Shown: one piece after another, positions 1 to 9,461 of the stretch
Numbering within the stretch: the stretch's first letter is position 1
Layout of the letters: every line of letters starts with the position of its first letter
Assembly (NCBI RefSeq): GCF_029433855.1
Contig: NZ_JAROAU010000001.1
Coordinates: forward strand, 967,379 to 1,022,138
From: Candidatus Kosakonia sp. 282A-S69
GTDB taxonomy: Bacteria; Pseudomonadota; Gammaproteobacteria; Enterobacterales; Enterobacteriaceae
DNA length: 54,760 bases
Reading direction: 5' to 3'
Position numbers and translations under genes: made by a program
Notes under the pieces: generated by a model
Told to the model about the DNA's origin: nothing
The model's input: the letters and a program-made list of their open reading frames with translations, nothing else
Database searches by the model: none

Positions 1-92
1 GTAGGCCCGATAAGCAAAGCGCCATCGGGCAGGCTCGCCGCAGAGGGGAAGCGGGGGATGGTGTAGGCCCGATAAGCAAAGCGCCATCGGGC
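1..92. repeat. Pair of REP-like palindromes downstream of ybcJ
   Basis: Two identical 30-base copies at 1-30 and 63-92 each contain the inverted arms GCCCGAT and ATCGGGC, separated by a short AT/GC-mixed centre. They are REP-type palindromes of the enteric kind, with a different arm from the GCCGGAT arm used in most other repeats of this window. They lie just after the end of ybcJ, where such elements usually stabilise or end transcripts. Confidence 0.75.
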
Positions 93-100
93 ACAGGGGG

Positions 101-313
101 TCAGGCAGTGACGGTCACGCTCTGACCGTCGAAGGTGACAGTTTGCCCGGCGACAACTTTGCAACGCTTACGCGTTTCAACTACGCCATCAACCTTCACG
201 TAACCCTCGGCGATAACACTCTTCGCCTGCGCGCCGCTCTCGCTCCAGCCTTCCAGTTTCAGCAGATCGCACAATTCAACGTGCGGGTGTTTACCAAGAG
301 AAAATGTTGCCAT
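101..313 (-). CDS. ybcJ: YbcJ, small S4-domain RNA-binding protein
   Basis: This 70-residue protein matches the YbcJ family in length, sequence type and position next to folD. Nearly the whole protein is an S4-like fold: residues around 15-45 (LLKLEGWSESGAQAKSVIAEG, then YVKVDG) carry the pattern used by S4 domains to bind structured RNA. E. coli YbcJ is known as a likely RNA-binding protein with no firmly assigned target. It begins one base downstream of the folD stop, so the two are almost certainly co-transcribed. The start is the ATG at 313. Confidence 0.9.
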   Translation of the reverse strand: MATFSLGKHPHVELCDLLKLEGWSESGAQAKSVIAEGYVKVDGVVETRKRCKVVAGQTVTFDGQSVTVTA

Positions 314-314
314 C

Positions 315-1181
315 TTAATTGCCTTTTACATCGTGATATTCTTCACACGCCTGCAGCGTGTTCTGGATCAGGGTTGCCACGGTCATCGGACCCACGCCGC
401 CGGGAACGGGCGTTATGTAAGCGGCGCGCGCGGCGGCCTCTTCAAACACCACATCACCAACCACTTTGCCGTTTTCCAGCCGGTTGATGCCGACATCCAC
501 GACAATCGCGCCCTCTTTAATCCACTCGCCGGGGATAAAGCCCGGTTTGCCTACCGCAACGATCAGCAGATCGGCGTTCTCAACATGATGGCGCAGATTT
601 TTCGTAAAGCGGTGCGTTACGGTGGTAGTACAACCGGCCAGCAGCAGCTCCATACTCATCGGGCGACCAACAATGTTCGACGCGCCAATCACCACAGCGT
701 TGAGTCCGAAGGTGTCGATGTTGTAACGCTCAAGCAGGGTGACGATCCCGCGCGGCGTGCAGGGACGCAGACGCGGCGCTCGCTGACACAGACGCCCGAC
801 ATTGTAAGGGTGAAAGCCGTCCACGTCTTTATCGGGCGCGATACGCTCCAGCACTTTGACATTATCGATGCCCGCGGGCAGCGGCAGCTGCACCAGGATG
901 CCATCGATTGCGCTATCGGCGTTGAGTTCGTCAATCAGCCCCAGCAGCTCGGCTTCGCTGGTGGTTTCCGGCAGATCGTAAGAGCGGGAGATGAAACCCA
1001 CCTCTTCGCACGCTTTGCGTTTACTGCCGACATAAATTTGCGAGGCCGGGTTGCTGCCAACCAGAACGACGGCCAGACCCGGAGCGCGAAAACCGGCCGC
1101 AACGCGGGCACGAACTTTTTCAGCAACCTCAGAGCGCACCTGCTGCGCAATCGTTTTACCATCAATAATTTTTGCTGCCAT
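315..1181 (-). CDS. folD: Bifunctional methylenetetrahydrofolate dehydrogenase/cyclohydrolase FolD
   Basis: FolD interconverts 5,10-methylene-THF, methenyl-THF and 10-formyl-THF in the cytosol with NADP, supplying one-carbon units for purines and formyl-Met-tRNA. The 288-residue length is that of the E. coli enzyme. Visible signatures are the catalytic-lysine region [11 protein letters not shown] near residue 50, the substrate-site motif QLPLPAGI near 98-105, the Rossmann segment [13 protein letters not shown] near 165, and the C-terminal signature [11 protein letters not shown] near 262. It is transcribed towards ybcJ. This is a housekeeping gene with nothing unusual. Confidence 0.98.
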   Translation of the reverse strand: MAAKIIDGKTIAQQVRSEVAEKVRARVAAGFRAPGLAVVLVGSNPASQIYVGSKRKACEEVGFISRSYDLPETTSEAELLGLIDELNADSAIDGILVQLPLPAGIDNVKVLERIAPDKDVDGFHPYNVGRLCQRAPRLRPCTPRGIVTLLERYNIDTFGLNAVVIGASNIVGRPMSMELLLAGCTTTVTHRFTKNLRHHVENADLLIVAVGKPGFIPGEWIKEGAIVVDVGINRLENGKVVGDVVFEEAAARAAYITPVPGGVGPMTVATLIQNTLQACEEYHDVKGN

Positions 1182-1694
1182 CAGAGAGAAGATTCCATCT
1201 GTTAAATTGACTAAAGGGGATGCGCGCTATTCTGTCAGAAGCACGCCGCGCTGTCAGTTACCGTTTGCGGATTTCACTTACCGTGCGGGAAGAGGTCGAC
1301 TACCTGGCTTTAATTAACAAAAATGAAACAACTCATCACCCCCAGGAAACATGAGGTTAAGCTTGCAGCTATGCGGGGTTGGTCGTCATTTCAGGTAACA
1401 CCAATAAAATATGGCAGGGTCATTTCTTAGGCCTTCTTAGGCAACCCCTTAGGGGAAATGCAGCATTTATATCTGGTTTTAATTTTGCGTCAGGCCTAAT
1501 TTAAAAGGGCAGCAAGTAATAATGATAATTAAATAACTTTAATTCGTTTTGCTTGATCTGGGAGGCACACGAAATGAGGAGTGTTTCATCAATATTTTCA
1601 CGGAAGAGAATCTCTTTCGGGCATTAAATGCCTTCAGTCATTAGCGATATTAAAAAGGATGATGAAATCGCTGGGCGAATTATAAGGAAATAAC
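1182..1694. promoter_or_regulatory. folD / fimbrial-operon divergent intergenic region
   Basis: No gene was found in these 513 bases, which must hold the folD promoter and the promoter of the fimbrial operon. The stretch from about 1500 to 1560 is AT-rich. At 1424-1453 three CTTAGG hexamers (1426-1431, 1436-1441, 1448-1453) recur at about 10-12 base steps; the last lies in a CCCCT-T-AGGGG palindrome. No long inverted repeats like those of the E. coli fimS switch were seen, and no recombinase gene is present, so control by trans-acting regulators is more likely than inversion. Confidence 0.5.
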
Positions 1695-2249
1695 ATGAAA
1701 GTCAAACCTATAGTTATTCCGCTTGCGGCGAATCTGATGCTGTTTTCTGGTTTAGCGCAGGCCAGCGGACCGGTGGTTATTCCGGGCGGTAACCTTCATT
1801 TTGAAGGTGAACTGGTACAGGTTGCCTGCGCGATTAGCGTGCAGTCGGGCAGCCAGACCGTGGCCATGGGCCAATATCACACGACGTTGTTCAGTAATGT
1901 CGGTGATACGACGCCTCCGGTGCCGTTCACCCTGACGGTGAATGATTGCGATCGCAGCGTGGCAACGCAGGCATCTGTCGCATTTGCAGGAAAAGCGGAT
2001 GATGCTGATCCAACGTTGTTAGCGCTTACTGCGGGCGACCGCGGCACCAGCGCGAAAGGGGTGGCCATTGAGATCCTCGATAGTAATGCCGAAACGCTAA
2101 AGCCTGACGGCGCAACCTTTTCCGCTGCGCGAGCGCTGGCGAATGGAAACAATACCTTGCGTTTTGCCGCTCGCTATAGAGCGACAGCGGCAGAGGTAAC
2201 GCCAGGTTCGGCCAACGCCGACACAATGTTTGTTATGAAGTACGAATAA
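1695..2249 (+). CDS. Fimbrial major subunit (FimA/SfmA-type pilin)
   Basis: This 184-residue protein is the first gene of a chaperone-usher operon and is probably the shaft pilin. Residues 1-24 form a signal peptide ending near AQASG. The mature part has the two cysteines expected of type 1 pilins (VACAI near residue 44 and NDCDR near 80). It ends in alternating hydrophobic residues and a penultimate Tyr (FVMKYE), the beta-strand recognised by periplasmic chaperones. The donor strand would be the first residues after cleavage. It is divergent enough from FimA/SfmA that no symbol is assigned. The start is ATG 1695, preceded by AAGGAAATAAC. Confidence 0.85.
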   Translation: MKVKPIVIPLAANLMLFSGLAQASGPVVIPGGNLHFEGELVQVACAISVQSGSQTVAMGQYHTTLFSNVGDTTPPVPFTLTVNDCDRSVATQASVAFAGKADDADPTLLALTAGDRGTSAKGVAIEILDSNAETLKPDGATFSAARALANGNNTLRFAARYRATAAEVTPGSANADTMFVMKYE

Positions 2250-2342
2250 GAAATGGAAGACAGGAGGCTACACTCTCAGGGATGAGTTCTTGTAGATATC
2301 CGTATAGTTTTTTTGAATATTCTTATTATAAGAAAGTTGACC

Positions 2343-3029
2343 ATGCAGAATTTACTACAAATGGGTGTTGCGGCTATTTTTGTTATCTCCTGTGCCGTAA
2401 ATGCCGACGGGGGAATATCTTTAGGTGCCACGCGAGTTATTTACCCTGCCGAGGCGAAACAGACTTCCCTTGCGGTAAGTAATAGCGATGATAAATCCCG
2501 CTTTTTAATTAACTCATGGGTTGAGGATGAGCAGGGGCAGAAAATTAAAACCTTTGCTGTCACCCCACCATTATTTGTCAGCGAACCGAACAGTGAAAAT
2601 ACGCTGCGTATTATTTATGTCGGTCCGCCGCTGCCCACCGATCGGGAATCGCTCTTTTGGCTCAATGTAAAAGCGATCCCCTCGGTGGAAAAAGAGAGCG
2701 TGGCGGGCAAAAACGTTCTCCATCTGGCGATCTTGTCTCGCATCAAACTCTTCGTGCGCCCCGCAACCCTTGCCGACCTGGCGCATGAGGCTCCTGCGGC
2801 GCTGAGCTTTGCGCGTGAGGGGAGCCGCCTGAAGATCGCCAACCCATCGCCTTTTTATCTGTCACTGGTAAACGTGCAGATCAACCAGCGGAAATTAAAC
2901 AACATCATGGTTACGCCAAAAAGCAGTACGCAGGTGCCGCTGCCATTCGATGCCCGGGGCGATCTCACTTTTCAGACGGTGAATGACTACGGTGCCGTCA
3001 CGGCAGCCAGAACAGTTAGCCTGCGTTAG
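2343..3029 (+). CDS. Periplasmic fimbrial chaperone (FimC/SfmC/PapD family)
   Basis: This 228-residue PapD-like chaperone caps pilin subunits in the periplasm and delivers them to the usher. Residues 1-21 are a signal peptide ending in NADGG. The G1/F1 signature appears as [10 protein letters not shown] near 27-37, and the conserved Arg needed to anchor the subunit C-terminus lies in this segment. [13 protein letters not shown] near 105-117 is the classical chaperone motif. ATG 2343 gives a good signal peptide; a TTG at 2313 in frame would put an unlikely charged extension before it. It sits between pilin and usher, 21 bases before the usher start. Confidence 0.92.
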   Translation: MQNLLQMGVAAIFVISCAVNADGGISLGATRVIYPAEAKQTSLAVSNSDDKSRFLINSWVEDEQGQKIKTFAVTPPLFVSEPNSENTLRIIYVGPPLPTDRESLFWLNVKAIPSVEKESVAGKNVLHLAILSRIKLFVRPATLADLAHEAPAALSFAREGSRLKIANPSPFYLSLVNVQINQRKLNNIMVTPKSSTQVPLPFDARGDLTFQTVNDYGAVTAARTVSLR

Positions 3030-3050
3030 ACGGGCGAGTGGTAAACATTT

Positions 3051-5570
3051 ATGAGCATAAAATTTCCTCCGCGTCGGTTCGCGCTCTCAATGCTGGCCGC
3101 GCTATGCCCGCTGGATCTCAATGCTGAACGTTATTTCAATCCGGCTTTCCTGGCGGGCGAGCCCGGTTCTGTCGCGGATTTATCGCTGCTGGAAAAAGGG
3201 TTTCAGCGCCCGGGCAGCTACCGCGTCGATATCTGGCGCAACGATGAGTTTATTGCCACACAGGATATCCGCTTTGAGCGGGGGGCGAGGAGCGCTGCTG
3301 ATGCGGGATCAGGCGGCTTAACGCCCTGTTTCTCTGAAGCGCTATTAGCGCGTCTCGGCGTCAATATGGCTGCGTTTTCTGCGATCAAGTCACAGCAAGC
3401 GCCTGACTGTATTGATATAAGCCAGGCCATCCCTGGGGCACAAACCACCTTTACCTTTGCAACCCTGCGGCTCGATATCAGCCTGCCGCAGGCGGCAATG
3501 CATCTTCACGCCCGCGACTACATCCCGCCGGAATCATGGGATGAGGGCATTCCCGCCGCGCTGTTTAATTACAGCTTTAGCGGTAACCATGGCACGCAGA
3601 GCGATAGCGCTTTTTTTGCCCTGCAGAGCGGGCTGAATTATGGCCCCTGGCGGCTGCGAAACAGCGGAGCCTGGCGCAGCGCAGACACTCGGCGCTGGGA
3701 AAATATCGCCAGCTGGCTGCAGCGGACGGTTGTACCGCTGAAAAGCGAGCTGGTGATGGGTGACAGCAACACGCAGAATGCGCTGTTTGATAGCATCGGC
3801 TTTCGCGGGCTGCGCCTCTTTTCGGCGGACGCCATGTATCCCGATAGCCAGCAGGGCTATGCGCCAACCGTACGCGGTATTGCACGCGCGAGCGCGAGGC
3901 TCACTATTCGCCAGAATGGCTATGTCATCTATCAACGCACGGTTGCCGCTGGCCCTTTCACCATCACCGATCTGAATCCCACCTCCTCCAGCGGCGATCT
4001 TGAGGTCGTGCTGGAGGAAAAAGATGGCCGTGAGCAGCGTTACAGCGTGCCCTATTCGACGTTGCCGCTGCTGCAGCGTGAAGGACGCATCAAATATGAT
4101 CTGGTGGCCGGGCGCTATCGCAGCGGTAATCGCCACTATGCTTCGCCCTTATTTACCCAGAGCACGGTCATGGCCGGTCTGGCAGAGGGCTATACCCTTT
4201 ACGGGGGGACGCAGCTTGCCAGGGATTACGCGGCTTTCGTCAGCGGCGCTGGGGTGAACCTTGGCGATCTGGGGGCGATCTCATTTGATGTTACCCATAC
4301 ACACAGCCGCCTTGCCACGGAGCGCAAACAGCAGGGCGAGTCTGTACGCTTAATGTATGCCAAATCTCTTAATCAACTCGGCACGCACTTTCAGCTTATG
4401 GCGCTGCGCTACTCCACGCGCGGGTTTCATACCCTGGATGAAGTGGCACACCCGGTCAGCAAAAATGGTGGCGACGAAAAGGGGAGACCGGGAGAGGAGA
4501 GCGCGAACAAGAAACGGCGCGTGCAGGCCAATATTACGCATAACTTCACCGATTACGGGTCACTCTATCTCTTTGGCTCTCAGCAGACATATTGGGATGA
4601 AGCGCATAGCCGACGCTGGTTGCAGCTTGGCTATGCAGATGTCTGGCGAGGGATGAGCTATGCCCTGTCGTGGTCGCTGAGCTACGCTTCCGGCGACAAG
4701 CAGGCGGAACGTATCGCTGCGCTCAATATCTCCATCCCCTTTAGCGCACTGGGCTTTGGATCGCGCGGCGGTGTAGCACAAAACGCTTACACCAGCGCCA
4801 ACTTCAACCGCAGCAGCAGCGGGCACTCCAGCTGGCAGAGCGGTATTGGCGGGACACTGCTGGAAGGGGGCAACTTTGGTTACAACCTCAGCCAGGGGAG
4901 CAGTCATACCCGCGGTTATAACGGCAGTGCTAATGCGTACTCGCAGGCAGCGTGGGGCAGGCTTAATCTGGGTTACAACTACGATAAACAGCAGCAAGAC
5001 TATAACTGGCAGTTTGCCGGCGGGGCGGTAGCCCATGCCGATGGCGTCACGTTTGCCCAGCCGCTTGGCGACACCAATGTGCTGATTAAAGCGCCGGGGG
5101 CGCAGGGGGTACGTATTGAGCATCAGCCGGCCATTACGACCGACTGGCGCGGTTACGCCGTCGTCCCGTATGCCACCGTCTATCGCCACAATCGTGTGGC
5201 GCTCGATACGGCTACGCTCAACGATCACACCGATATTGTGAGTAACGTTGGCAGTGTCGTCCCCACCGAAGGCGCACTGGTGCGCGCCAGTTTCACGACC
5301 CGCATCGGCGTGCGTGCGCTGCTTACCGTCATGCGCGGCGATCGCGCGGTGCCTTTTGGATCGCTGGTCAGCGAGCGCGGCAGCGGTGTCAGCAGCATGG
5401 TGGGCGAGGAGGGACAGCTCTTTTTAAGCGGGTTACCGCTGCGTGGAGAGCTGCTGGTGCAGTGGGGAGCGCGCGCTCATGAACGCTGCATCGCTTCGTA
5501 CGCCTTACCGGAAGCCAGCCTGCAGCAGCCCATCACCCTCGCCAGTGCAAACTGTGTCAGTAAAGGATAA
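3051..5570 (+). CDS. Outer-membrane fimbrial usher (FimD/SfmD family)
   Basis: This 839-residue usher forms the outer-membrane pore through which subunits are assembled. A signal peptide (about 1-25, ending LNAER) is followed by the usher N-terminal domain (YFNPAFLAGEP near 27, the FNxxFL hallmark), the 24-strand barrel, the plug region, and C-terminal domains with a Cys pair (CIASYAL and ASANCVS) near the end. The length is typical of the family (800-880). The middle of the barrel contains a short charged loop rich in Lys, Asp and Glu near residues 465-485. The next gene begins 5 bases after the stop, so it is in the same operon. Confidence 0.95.
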   Translation: MSIKFPPRRFALSMLAALCPLDLNAERYFNPAFLAGEPGSVADLSLLEKGFQRPGSYRVDIWRNDEFIATQDIRFERGARSAADAGSGGLTPCFSEALLARLGVNMAAFSAIKSQQAPDCIDISQAIPGAQTTFTFATLRLDISLPQAAMHLHARDYIPPESWDEGIPAALFNYSFSGNHGTQSDSAFFALQSGLNYGPWRLRNSGAWRSADTRRWENIASWLQRTVVPLKSELVMGDSNTQNALFDSIGFRGLRLFSADAMYPDSQQGYAPTVRGIARASARLTIRQNGYVIYQRTVAAGPFTITDLNPTSSSGDLEVVLEEKDGREQRYSVPYSTLPLLQREGRIKYDLVAGRYRSGNRHYASPLFTQSTVMAGLAEGYTLYGGTQLARDYAAFVSGAGVNLGDLGAISFDVTHTHSRLATERKQQGESVRLMYAKSLNQLGTHFQLMALRYSTRGFHTLDEVAHPVSKNGGDEKGRPGEESANKKRRVQANITHNFTDYGSLYLFGSQQTYWDEAHSRRWLQLGYADVWRGMSYALSWSLSYASGDKQAERIAALNISIPFSALGFGSRGGVAQNAYTSANFNRSSSGHSSWQSGIGGTLLEGGNFGYNLSQGSSHTRGYNGSANAYSQAAWGRLNLGYNYDKQQQDYNWQFAGGAVAHADGVTFAQPLGDTNVLIKAPGAQGVRIEHQPAITTDWRGYAVVPYATVYRHNRVALDTATLNDHTDIVSNVGSVVPTEGALVRASFTTRIGVRALLTVMRGDRAVPFGSLVSERGSGVSSMVGEEGQLFLSGLPLRGELLVQWGARAHERCIASYALPEASLQQPITLASANCVSKG

Positions 5571-5574
5571 CGCG

Positions 5575-6570
5575 ATGCGATCGATTTTTGCCGGTCTGTT
5601 ATGGCTTGCGGCAACGCAGGTCTTTGCCGCCAATTGTTTTAACGCCAAAGGCAGCCCCACCGATGTGACGTATGATTTGTCGAACAGCTTCGATGGCAGC
5701 AGTAACCAGCTCAATAAAGTGATGACGCGATCGGAGAAATCAGCGTGGATCGGCGTGCAGGCCATCTGTCCTGCGGGTACTCGCCAGACCCATACTTACC
5801 GCAGTTATGTGACGCGCTATCCGGTGGAGTTTACCGCCCAGGGTTACCACTATCTGCAAGTTAACCCCTATTTGCAGGTGGCCATGCGCATTACGGATAA
5901 TTTCGCCGGTGAGTTTTATCCCCCCATCAACTCTCTGCGCATGGGGCACAATGAGAATGTGGATAAACAGCAGCCGTTTGGGGTAATGGATTCGCAACTG
6001 ATACTCAAGCTGCGGTTGACCCAGCGCTTTATGAACCGGGTGACTCTCCCGCAGCAGACCCTCTTTAGCGTGTATGTTACCACCGGCGTAAACGATCCGC
6101 TGATCACGCCGGTCTACACCATCAGTCTTGGCGGCGTGATAGAAGTACCGCAGCGCTGTGAGGTGAACGCCGGACAGGTGATAGAGTTCGATTTTGGTGA
6201 TATTCGCGCCGCCCTGTTTAGCGAGGCCGGAGCGGGAAATCGCCCGCGCGGCGTGACGCCGCAAAGTCGAACGGTTGCGGTCAACTGTACGAATGTTCAC
6301 GCCCGGGCCTATCTCTCGGTGCGGCTCGAAGCGGAGAAGTCGGCCAGCCATATTCTGCTCTCCGATAATCCGGATCTGGGCTTTGTGGTCGCCAATGAGG
6401 CGGGCGAGCCCTTAACGCCCAATAATATTTTCAGCCTGATCCCGCTTCAGCTCGATAACAGCGCCGCCGCAAGCTTCGGCATTCGTGCCTGGCCCGTAAG
6501 CGTTACCGGCAATAAACCGGCGGATGGGCCTTTTAGCGCCCGCGGTTTTTTACGCATGGAATATCATTAA
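5575..6570 (+). CDS. Two-domain fimbrial tip adhesin (FimH/SfmH-position)
   Basis: This 331-residue protein occupies the place of SfmH/FimH. Signal peptide 1-18 (ending VFAAN) precedes an N-terminal domain of about 170 residues with cysteines near 20 and 65 (CFNAKG, QAICPAG), which should be the receptor-binding lectin-like domain. The C-terminal pilin domain starts around GGVIEVPQRCEVNAGQ (near 185), has the second Cys at AVNCTN, and ends with FLRMEYH, the chaperone-binding strand. The lectin domain does not look close to FimH, so the ligand is unknown. An in-frame ORF extends further upstream, but ATG 5575, with TAAAGGATAACGCG before it, gives the signal peptide. Confidence 0.85.
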   Translation: MRSIFAGLLWLAATQVFAANCFNAKGSPTDVTYDLSNSFDGSSNQLNKVMTRSEKSAWIGVQAICPAGTRQTHTYRSYVTRYPVEFTAQGYHYLQVNPYLQVAMRITDNFAGEFYPPINSLRMGHNENVDKQQPFGVMDSQLILKLRLTQRFMNRVTLPQQTLFSVYVTTGVNDPLITPVYTISLGGVIEVPQRCEVNAGQVIEFDFGDIRAALFSEAGAGNRPRGVTPQSRTVAVNCTNVHARAYLSVRLEAEKSASHILLSDNPDLGFVVANEAGEPLTPNNIFSLIPLQLDNSAAASFGIRAWPVSVTGNKPADGPFSARGFLRMEYH

Positions 6571-6579
6571 GGAGCCGCA

Positions 6580-7080
6580 ATGCCCCGCTTTTTATGCTTC
6601 ATCTTGCTGCTCGGCTGCGCAGCGAGTGCTGCCGACGCGCAAACCAATATTGAACTGCGTGGCACGGTTATTCACGCCGGATGTGCGGTGGAGAGCAGCG
6701 ATAGACACAAAACGGTCTCATTAGGGCGCTGGCCGGTACGGCAGTTGCAGATGGCAGGAAATATCACCACGCCGGTTGCCTTTTCGTTGCGATTGAAGGG
6801 GTGTCCACCGGGAAGCGTGTCGATAACTTTTTCGGGAAAAGCGGCCAGTAATTCTGGCTGGCTGGCGCTTAGCGACAATAAAATGGCGCATCAGGTGGCT
6901 ATCCAACTGCGTGACCACGATCTGTCGCCCTTAGAACTTGAAACACCCAGCCAGGTGATGCTGGTGGATGGTAATGGCAATTCACTTTTGCAGTTCTTCG
7001 CCAATTACATTGCTCTGGTGAATAACCCTACGGCAGGCATTGCTAAAGCAGATGCTACTTTTACCATTAATTATTATTAA
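6580..7080 (+). CDS. Minor fimbrial subunit (FimF/SfmF-type)
   Basis: This 166-residue pilin has a signal peptide (1-20, ending AADAQ), an N-terminal donor strand (TNIELRGTVIHAGC), the two cysteines of the pilin fold (HAGCAVE near 32 and LKGCPPG near 72), and a C-terminal chaperone strand (ATFTINYY). It starts 9 bases after the adhesin stop, with GGAGCC as ribosome-binding site, and ends the operon before a strong terminator. By position and size it would be an adaptor joining the adhesin to the shaft or ending the fibre. Confidence 0.88.
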   Translation: MPRFLCFILLLGCAASAADAQTNIELRGTVIHAGCAVESSDRHKTVSLGRWPVRQLQMAGNITTPVAFSLRLKGCPPGSVSITFSGKAASNSGWLALSDNKMAHQVAIQLRDHDLSPLELETPSQVMLVDGNGNSLLQFFANYIALVNNPTAGIAKADATFTINYY

Positions 7081-7103
7081 GCTCTCTTTTAAAACGATTG
7101 TTT

Positions 7104-7136
7104 AAAAAAGGCCGCACACGTTGCGGCCTTTTTTTA
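7104..7136. terminator. Bidirectional terminator between fimbrial operon and fimZ
   Basis: A GC-rich stem (AAAGGCCGCA / TTGCGGCCTTT with a four-base loop) is flanked by a run of A on the left and T on the right, so it can stop transcripts from both sides. It overlaps the fimZ stop codon at 7134-7136. Confidence 0.9.
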
Positions 7137-7766
7137 TAACAACTCATGCGCCTTGGCATAATCAATCAACTCAACGATGGTATGAACACCCAGCTTAGAG
7201 AAGATGTTGGATTTATGGGCGCTGATGGTTTTGTTACTCAGTATCAATTGTTCCGCAATCTCTTTGTTTGAAAAACCATTCGCCAGATAGCGTAATACTG
7301 TGACTTCGCGATTAGAGAGCGGCATATCCCGCATTTCCCCTTTACGTTTACCGGGATGGTTAATGTAATTGAGCGTTTCGGAAGGGAAGAAAGAGTAGCC
7401 GGCAAGAATCATCTTTACCGCATTATAAATATCATTGAGATCTTTTCTTTTGCTGACAAAACCATTTGCGCCTGCGCGGATTGCGCGAGCGGCATAAAAC
7501 GACTCCGATTTTGAAGAGAGAAAGAGTACGTTAACATCTTCACGTATCGCTTTGATTTTCCTTAATAAAGTAAAGCCATCGGTCTTCGGTAACTCAATGT
7601 CCAGAATAACCAGATCCACCTTATTGGCGCGAATAAAATCAAGCGCGCTGCGACTGTCATCTGTTTTCAGAACGACTTTTACATTCTGGCTTTTCTGCAA
7701 CAGAACTTCTATCGACATCCTGACGATAGGATGCTCATCCATAATAATGACGGAAGCCGGTTTCAT
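7134..7766 (-). CDS. fimZ: FimZ, NarL-type response regulator of fimbriae
   Basis: This 210-residue regulator has a receiver domain (IIMDEHPIVR at the start with the acidic pocket, phospho-acceptor Asp in LVILDIELP near residue 56, Lys in FVSKRKD near 105) and a LuxR-type helix-turn-helix (LSNREVTVLRYLANGFSNKEIAEQL near 148-172). It closely resembles Salmonella FimZ over its whole length. In Salmonella, FimZ activates the fimA promoter and affects motility. Here it is transcribed towards the operon it should control, with no partner histidine kinase nearby. Confidence 0.95.
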   Translation of the reverse strand: MKPASVIIMDEHPIVRMSIEVLLQKSQNVKVVLKTDDSRSALDFIRANKVDLVILDIELPKTDGFTLLRKIKAIREDVNVLFLSSKSESFYAARAIRAGANGFVSKRKDLNDIYNAVKMILAGYSFFPSETLNYINHPGKRKGEMRDMPLSNREVTVLRYLANGFSNKEIAEQLILSNKTISAHKSNIFSKLGVHTIVELIDYAKAHELL

Positions 7767-8378
7767 CTTTTCTAGCCTCTGATTGTTTTTTTATGACTCG
7801 TCTACGCAGGTGTGCCACAGACGTTAAGAAGAGTAGTTGCCGTTGACGTTTTCTGTGACGAAGATAATTTTCATGGGAAAACCGGTGGCTTCCTTGAGTC
7901 TGTCAGACTATTTCTTCTCGCAGACTGCGAAGGGGGGAAATAATCTATTCCTTATTAACGCAAGAGAGATTGCGTGCGCGTTAATGCGCTAGATCAATTA
8001 TACCTGGTAAGTATGTATGGAGAGGTCTTATGAGTTAGCGTGATTTATTTACCGGCAGGAAATCCTGAGGAGTAAAAGCGTATAAAAGATATTTGAATCT
8101 ATCTGTTATCAATTTTTCTTGTTTTAGAGAGTTATCATTTTTACGGCGAGCAAAACAAAATAACAGGCTATTTGTTTTAAGTCTGTTAAGAAGATAAATG
8201 ACATCTTATCCGCAGTCAGCGTGAGCAAAGCATTGTGGTCAGCGGATACCAGAGAGAGGCAGACGCCCTCTCTGGTTCCAGGATAAGTATCAATTGTTAT
8301 CGTCTTGTGAAAAAAATCTGCGTGCGTGCGCTTTTCTCGCTCTTTTGACCCATAAAGCAACGTGAAAAGTGAGTTCAT
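7767..8378. promoter_or_regulatory. fimZ-fimY intergenic region
   Basis: These 612 bases hold no convincing gene. The region is AT-rich, and the part up to about 8100 should include the fimZ promoter on the minus strand. A stem with perfect 9-base arms (ACCAGAGAG / CTCTCTGGT at 8248-8256 and 8268-8276) lies about 100 bases after the fimY stop. It has no T-run, so it may be a processing or attenuation hairpin rather than an intrinsic terminator. Confidence 0.4.
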
Positions 8379-9104
8379 TCATAGCATCTGGTGATGTCTG
8401 TTGAGGGTCAGACGATGCAGGAGATGGATAAGACTCTGTCTATCGGGGAGGCCAAGCAGCTTAAGTTGGGTGTTGAGTCGGTAAACAACGCGATGATAAG
8501 GGAGGTTGAGCTGTCGTGCGATGCGTTTCATGGTTAATCCTCGCGCCAGAGAAGAGAGAATTTTCCACTCTGTTGCCGGAAAGAGCGGAGCGTGAATACT
8601 TCTTTCAGGGGGCACCAACAGCGCCTGGCGGAACGGAACAACGGAGAGATTGCGGGCAATAACATGAAACGGGCCCGCAGCGCGCAGAAAGCTGATTTGC
8701 GCCGGATCGTCTTTTGAGGTTAAGAGGTAGATATGCAGACCGCGATTACTTAAATTGGGCTGCCGCAGGGTTTCCAGCGCCTCCAGCCGGGAGGTTGTCA
8801 GGGTTTCCATATCAACAATTAAGTGTGACAGATAGGGTTCGCACAGCTGATGATTTGCCAACTCAAGCGATGGAAAGACCGCATTTCGTTTGCCGGAGAA
8901 GAGGCAACTGCGCCAGGCATAACTCAAATAGTGATCGGTGGAGATTAGCGTCTGGCTAATCATATATTCCGGCAGTGCGAAATTGAGCTGCTGGACGAGC
9001 TGTTCCAGCGTATCAAAAAGGGGAGGCGTTGCGCCCCGGTAAGGTAGAACCCGATGTGTCGGTTTATCGCTGCGATGCTTTTCTCTACGGATACGTTTTC
9101 GCAT
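8379..9104 (-). CDS. fimY: FimY-like LuxR-type fimbrial regulator
   Basis: This 241-residue protein is best matched to Salmonella FimY by size, by its N-terminal segment (KPTHRVLPYRG near 14) and by its place between fimZ and argU/fimU. The C-terminal 65 residues form a LuxR-type helix-turn-helix (SLARGLTMKRIARQLNLP near 185), while the N-terminal part has no receiver Asp pocket that I can see. In Salmonella, FimY acts with FimZ to activate fimA, and FimW opposes it; no FimW gene is seen here. The start at 9104 has GAGGGAAAA before the ATG. An upstream in-frame start at 9179 would add 25 residues without a clear ribosome-binding site. Confidence 0.75.
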   Translation of the reverse strand: MRKRIRREKHRSDKPTHRVLPYRGATPPLFDTLEQLVQQLNFALPEYMISQTLISTDHYLSYAWRSCLFSGKRNAVFPSLELANHQLCEPYLSHLIVDMETLTTSRLEALETLRQPNLSNRGLHIYLLTSKDDPAQISFLRAAGPFHVIARNLSVVPFRQALLVPPERSIHAPLFPATEWKILSSLARGLTMKRIARQLNLPYHRVVYRLNTQLKLLGLPDRQSLIHLLHRLTLNRHHQML

Positions 9105-9392
9105 TTTTCCCTCGCCAACGTATTTTATTTTTCGGCTAAAACGCCCTGTCCATTCAGGCTTTGCCAGCAGCAAACACACGCTGCATGTCCTGTTTTATGC
9201 CCTGTTAAGAGCAACATTTTTACAATCTGATTCATGCAGAAACAGGTACAGATACTTAAAGCCATCTGGGATATTTCCCAAGAAGTGAGGCAGGGTTAAG
9301 GCGAAGACGTAGGCGGAATGACGCATAAACTGGCGGATTGCCGGGAAAACGCGCAGGCGCGTTCACTTCGCGGTCAACCAGCCTAAAATTCA

Positions 9393-9420
9393 TTGACTCA
9401 CCTGGTGCTCACCGTATAAT
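9393..9420 (+). promoter_or_regulatory. Promoter of tRNA-Arg (argU)
   Basis: TTGACT at 9393-9398 and TATAAT at 9415-9420 are separated by 16 bases, close to the sigma-70 consensus. They lie 41 bases before the first base of the tRNA, so a short leader is expected. Confidence 0.8.
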
Positions 9421-9461
9421 TCCAGGCGTTTCCACCGTAAAAGTGGTGGCATCCGCGCAAT

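Noticed and set aside
1182-1694. Invertible fimS-like switch upstream of the pilin gene
   Set aside because: No long matching inverted repeats and no tyrosine recombinase gene were found near it.
8124-8378. 84-codon frame starting directly after the fimY stop
   Set aside because: No ribosome-binding site of its own beyond the fimY end, no family resemblance, and it runs through a stem-loop with 9-base arms; probably fimY 3' untranslated DNA.
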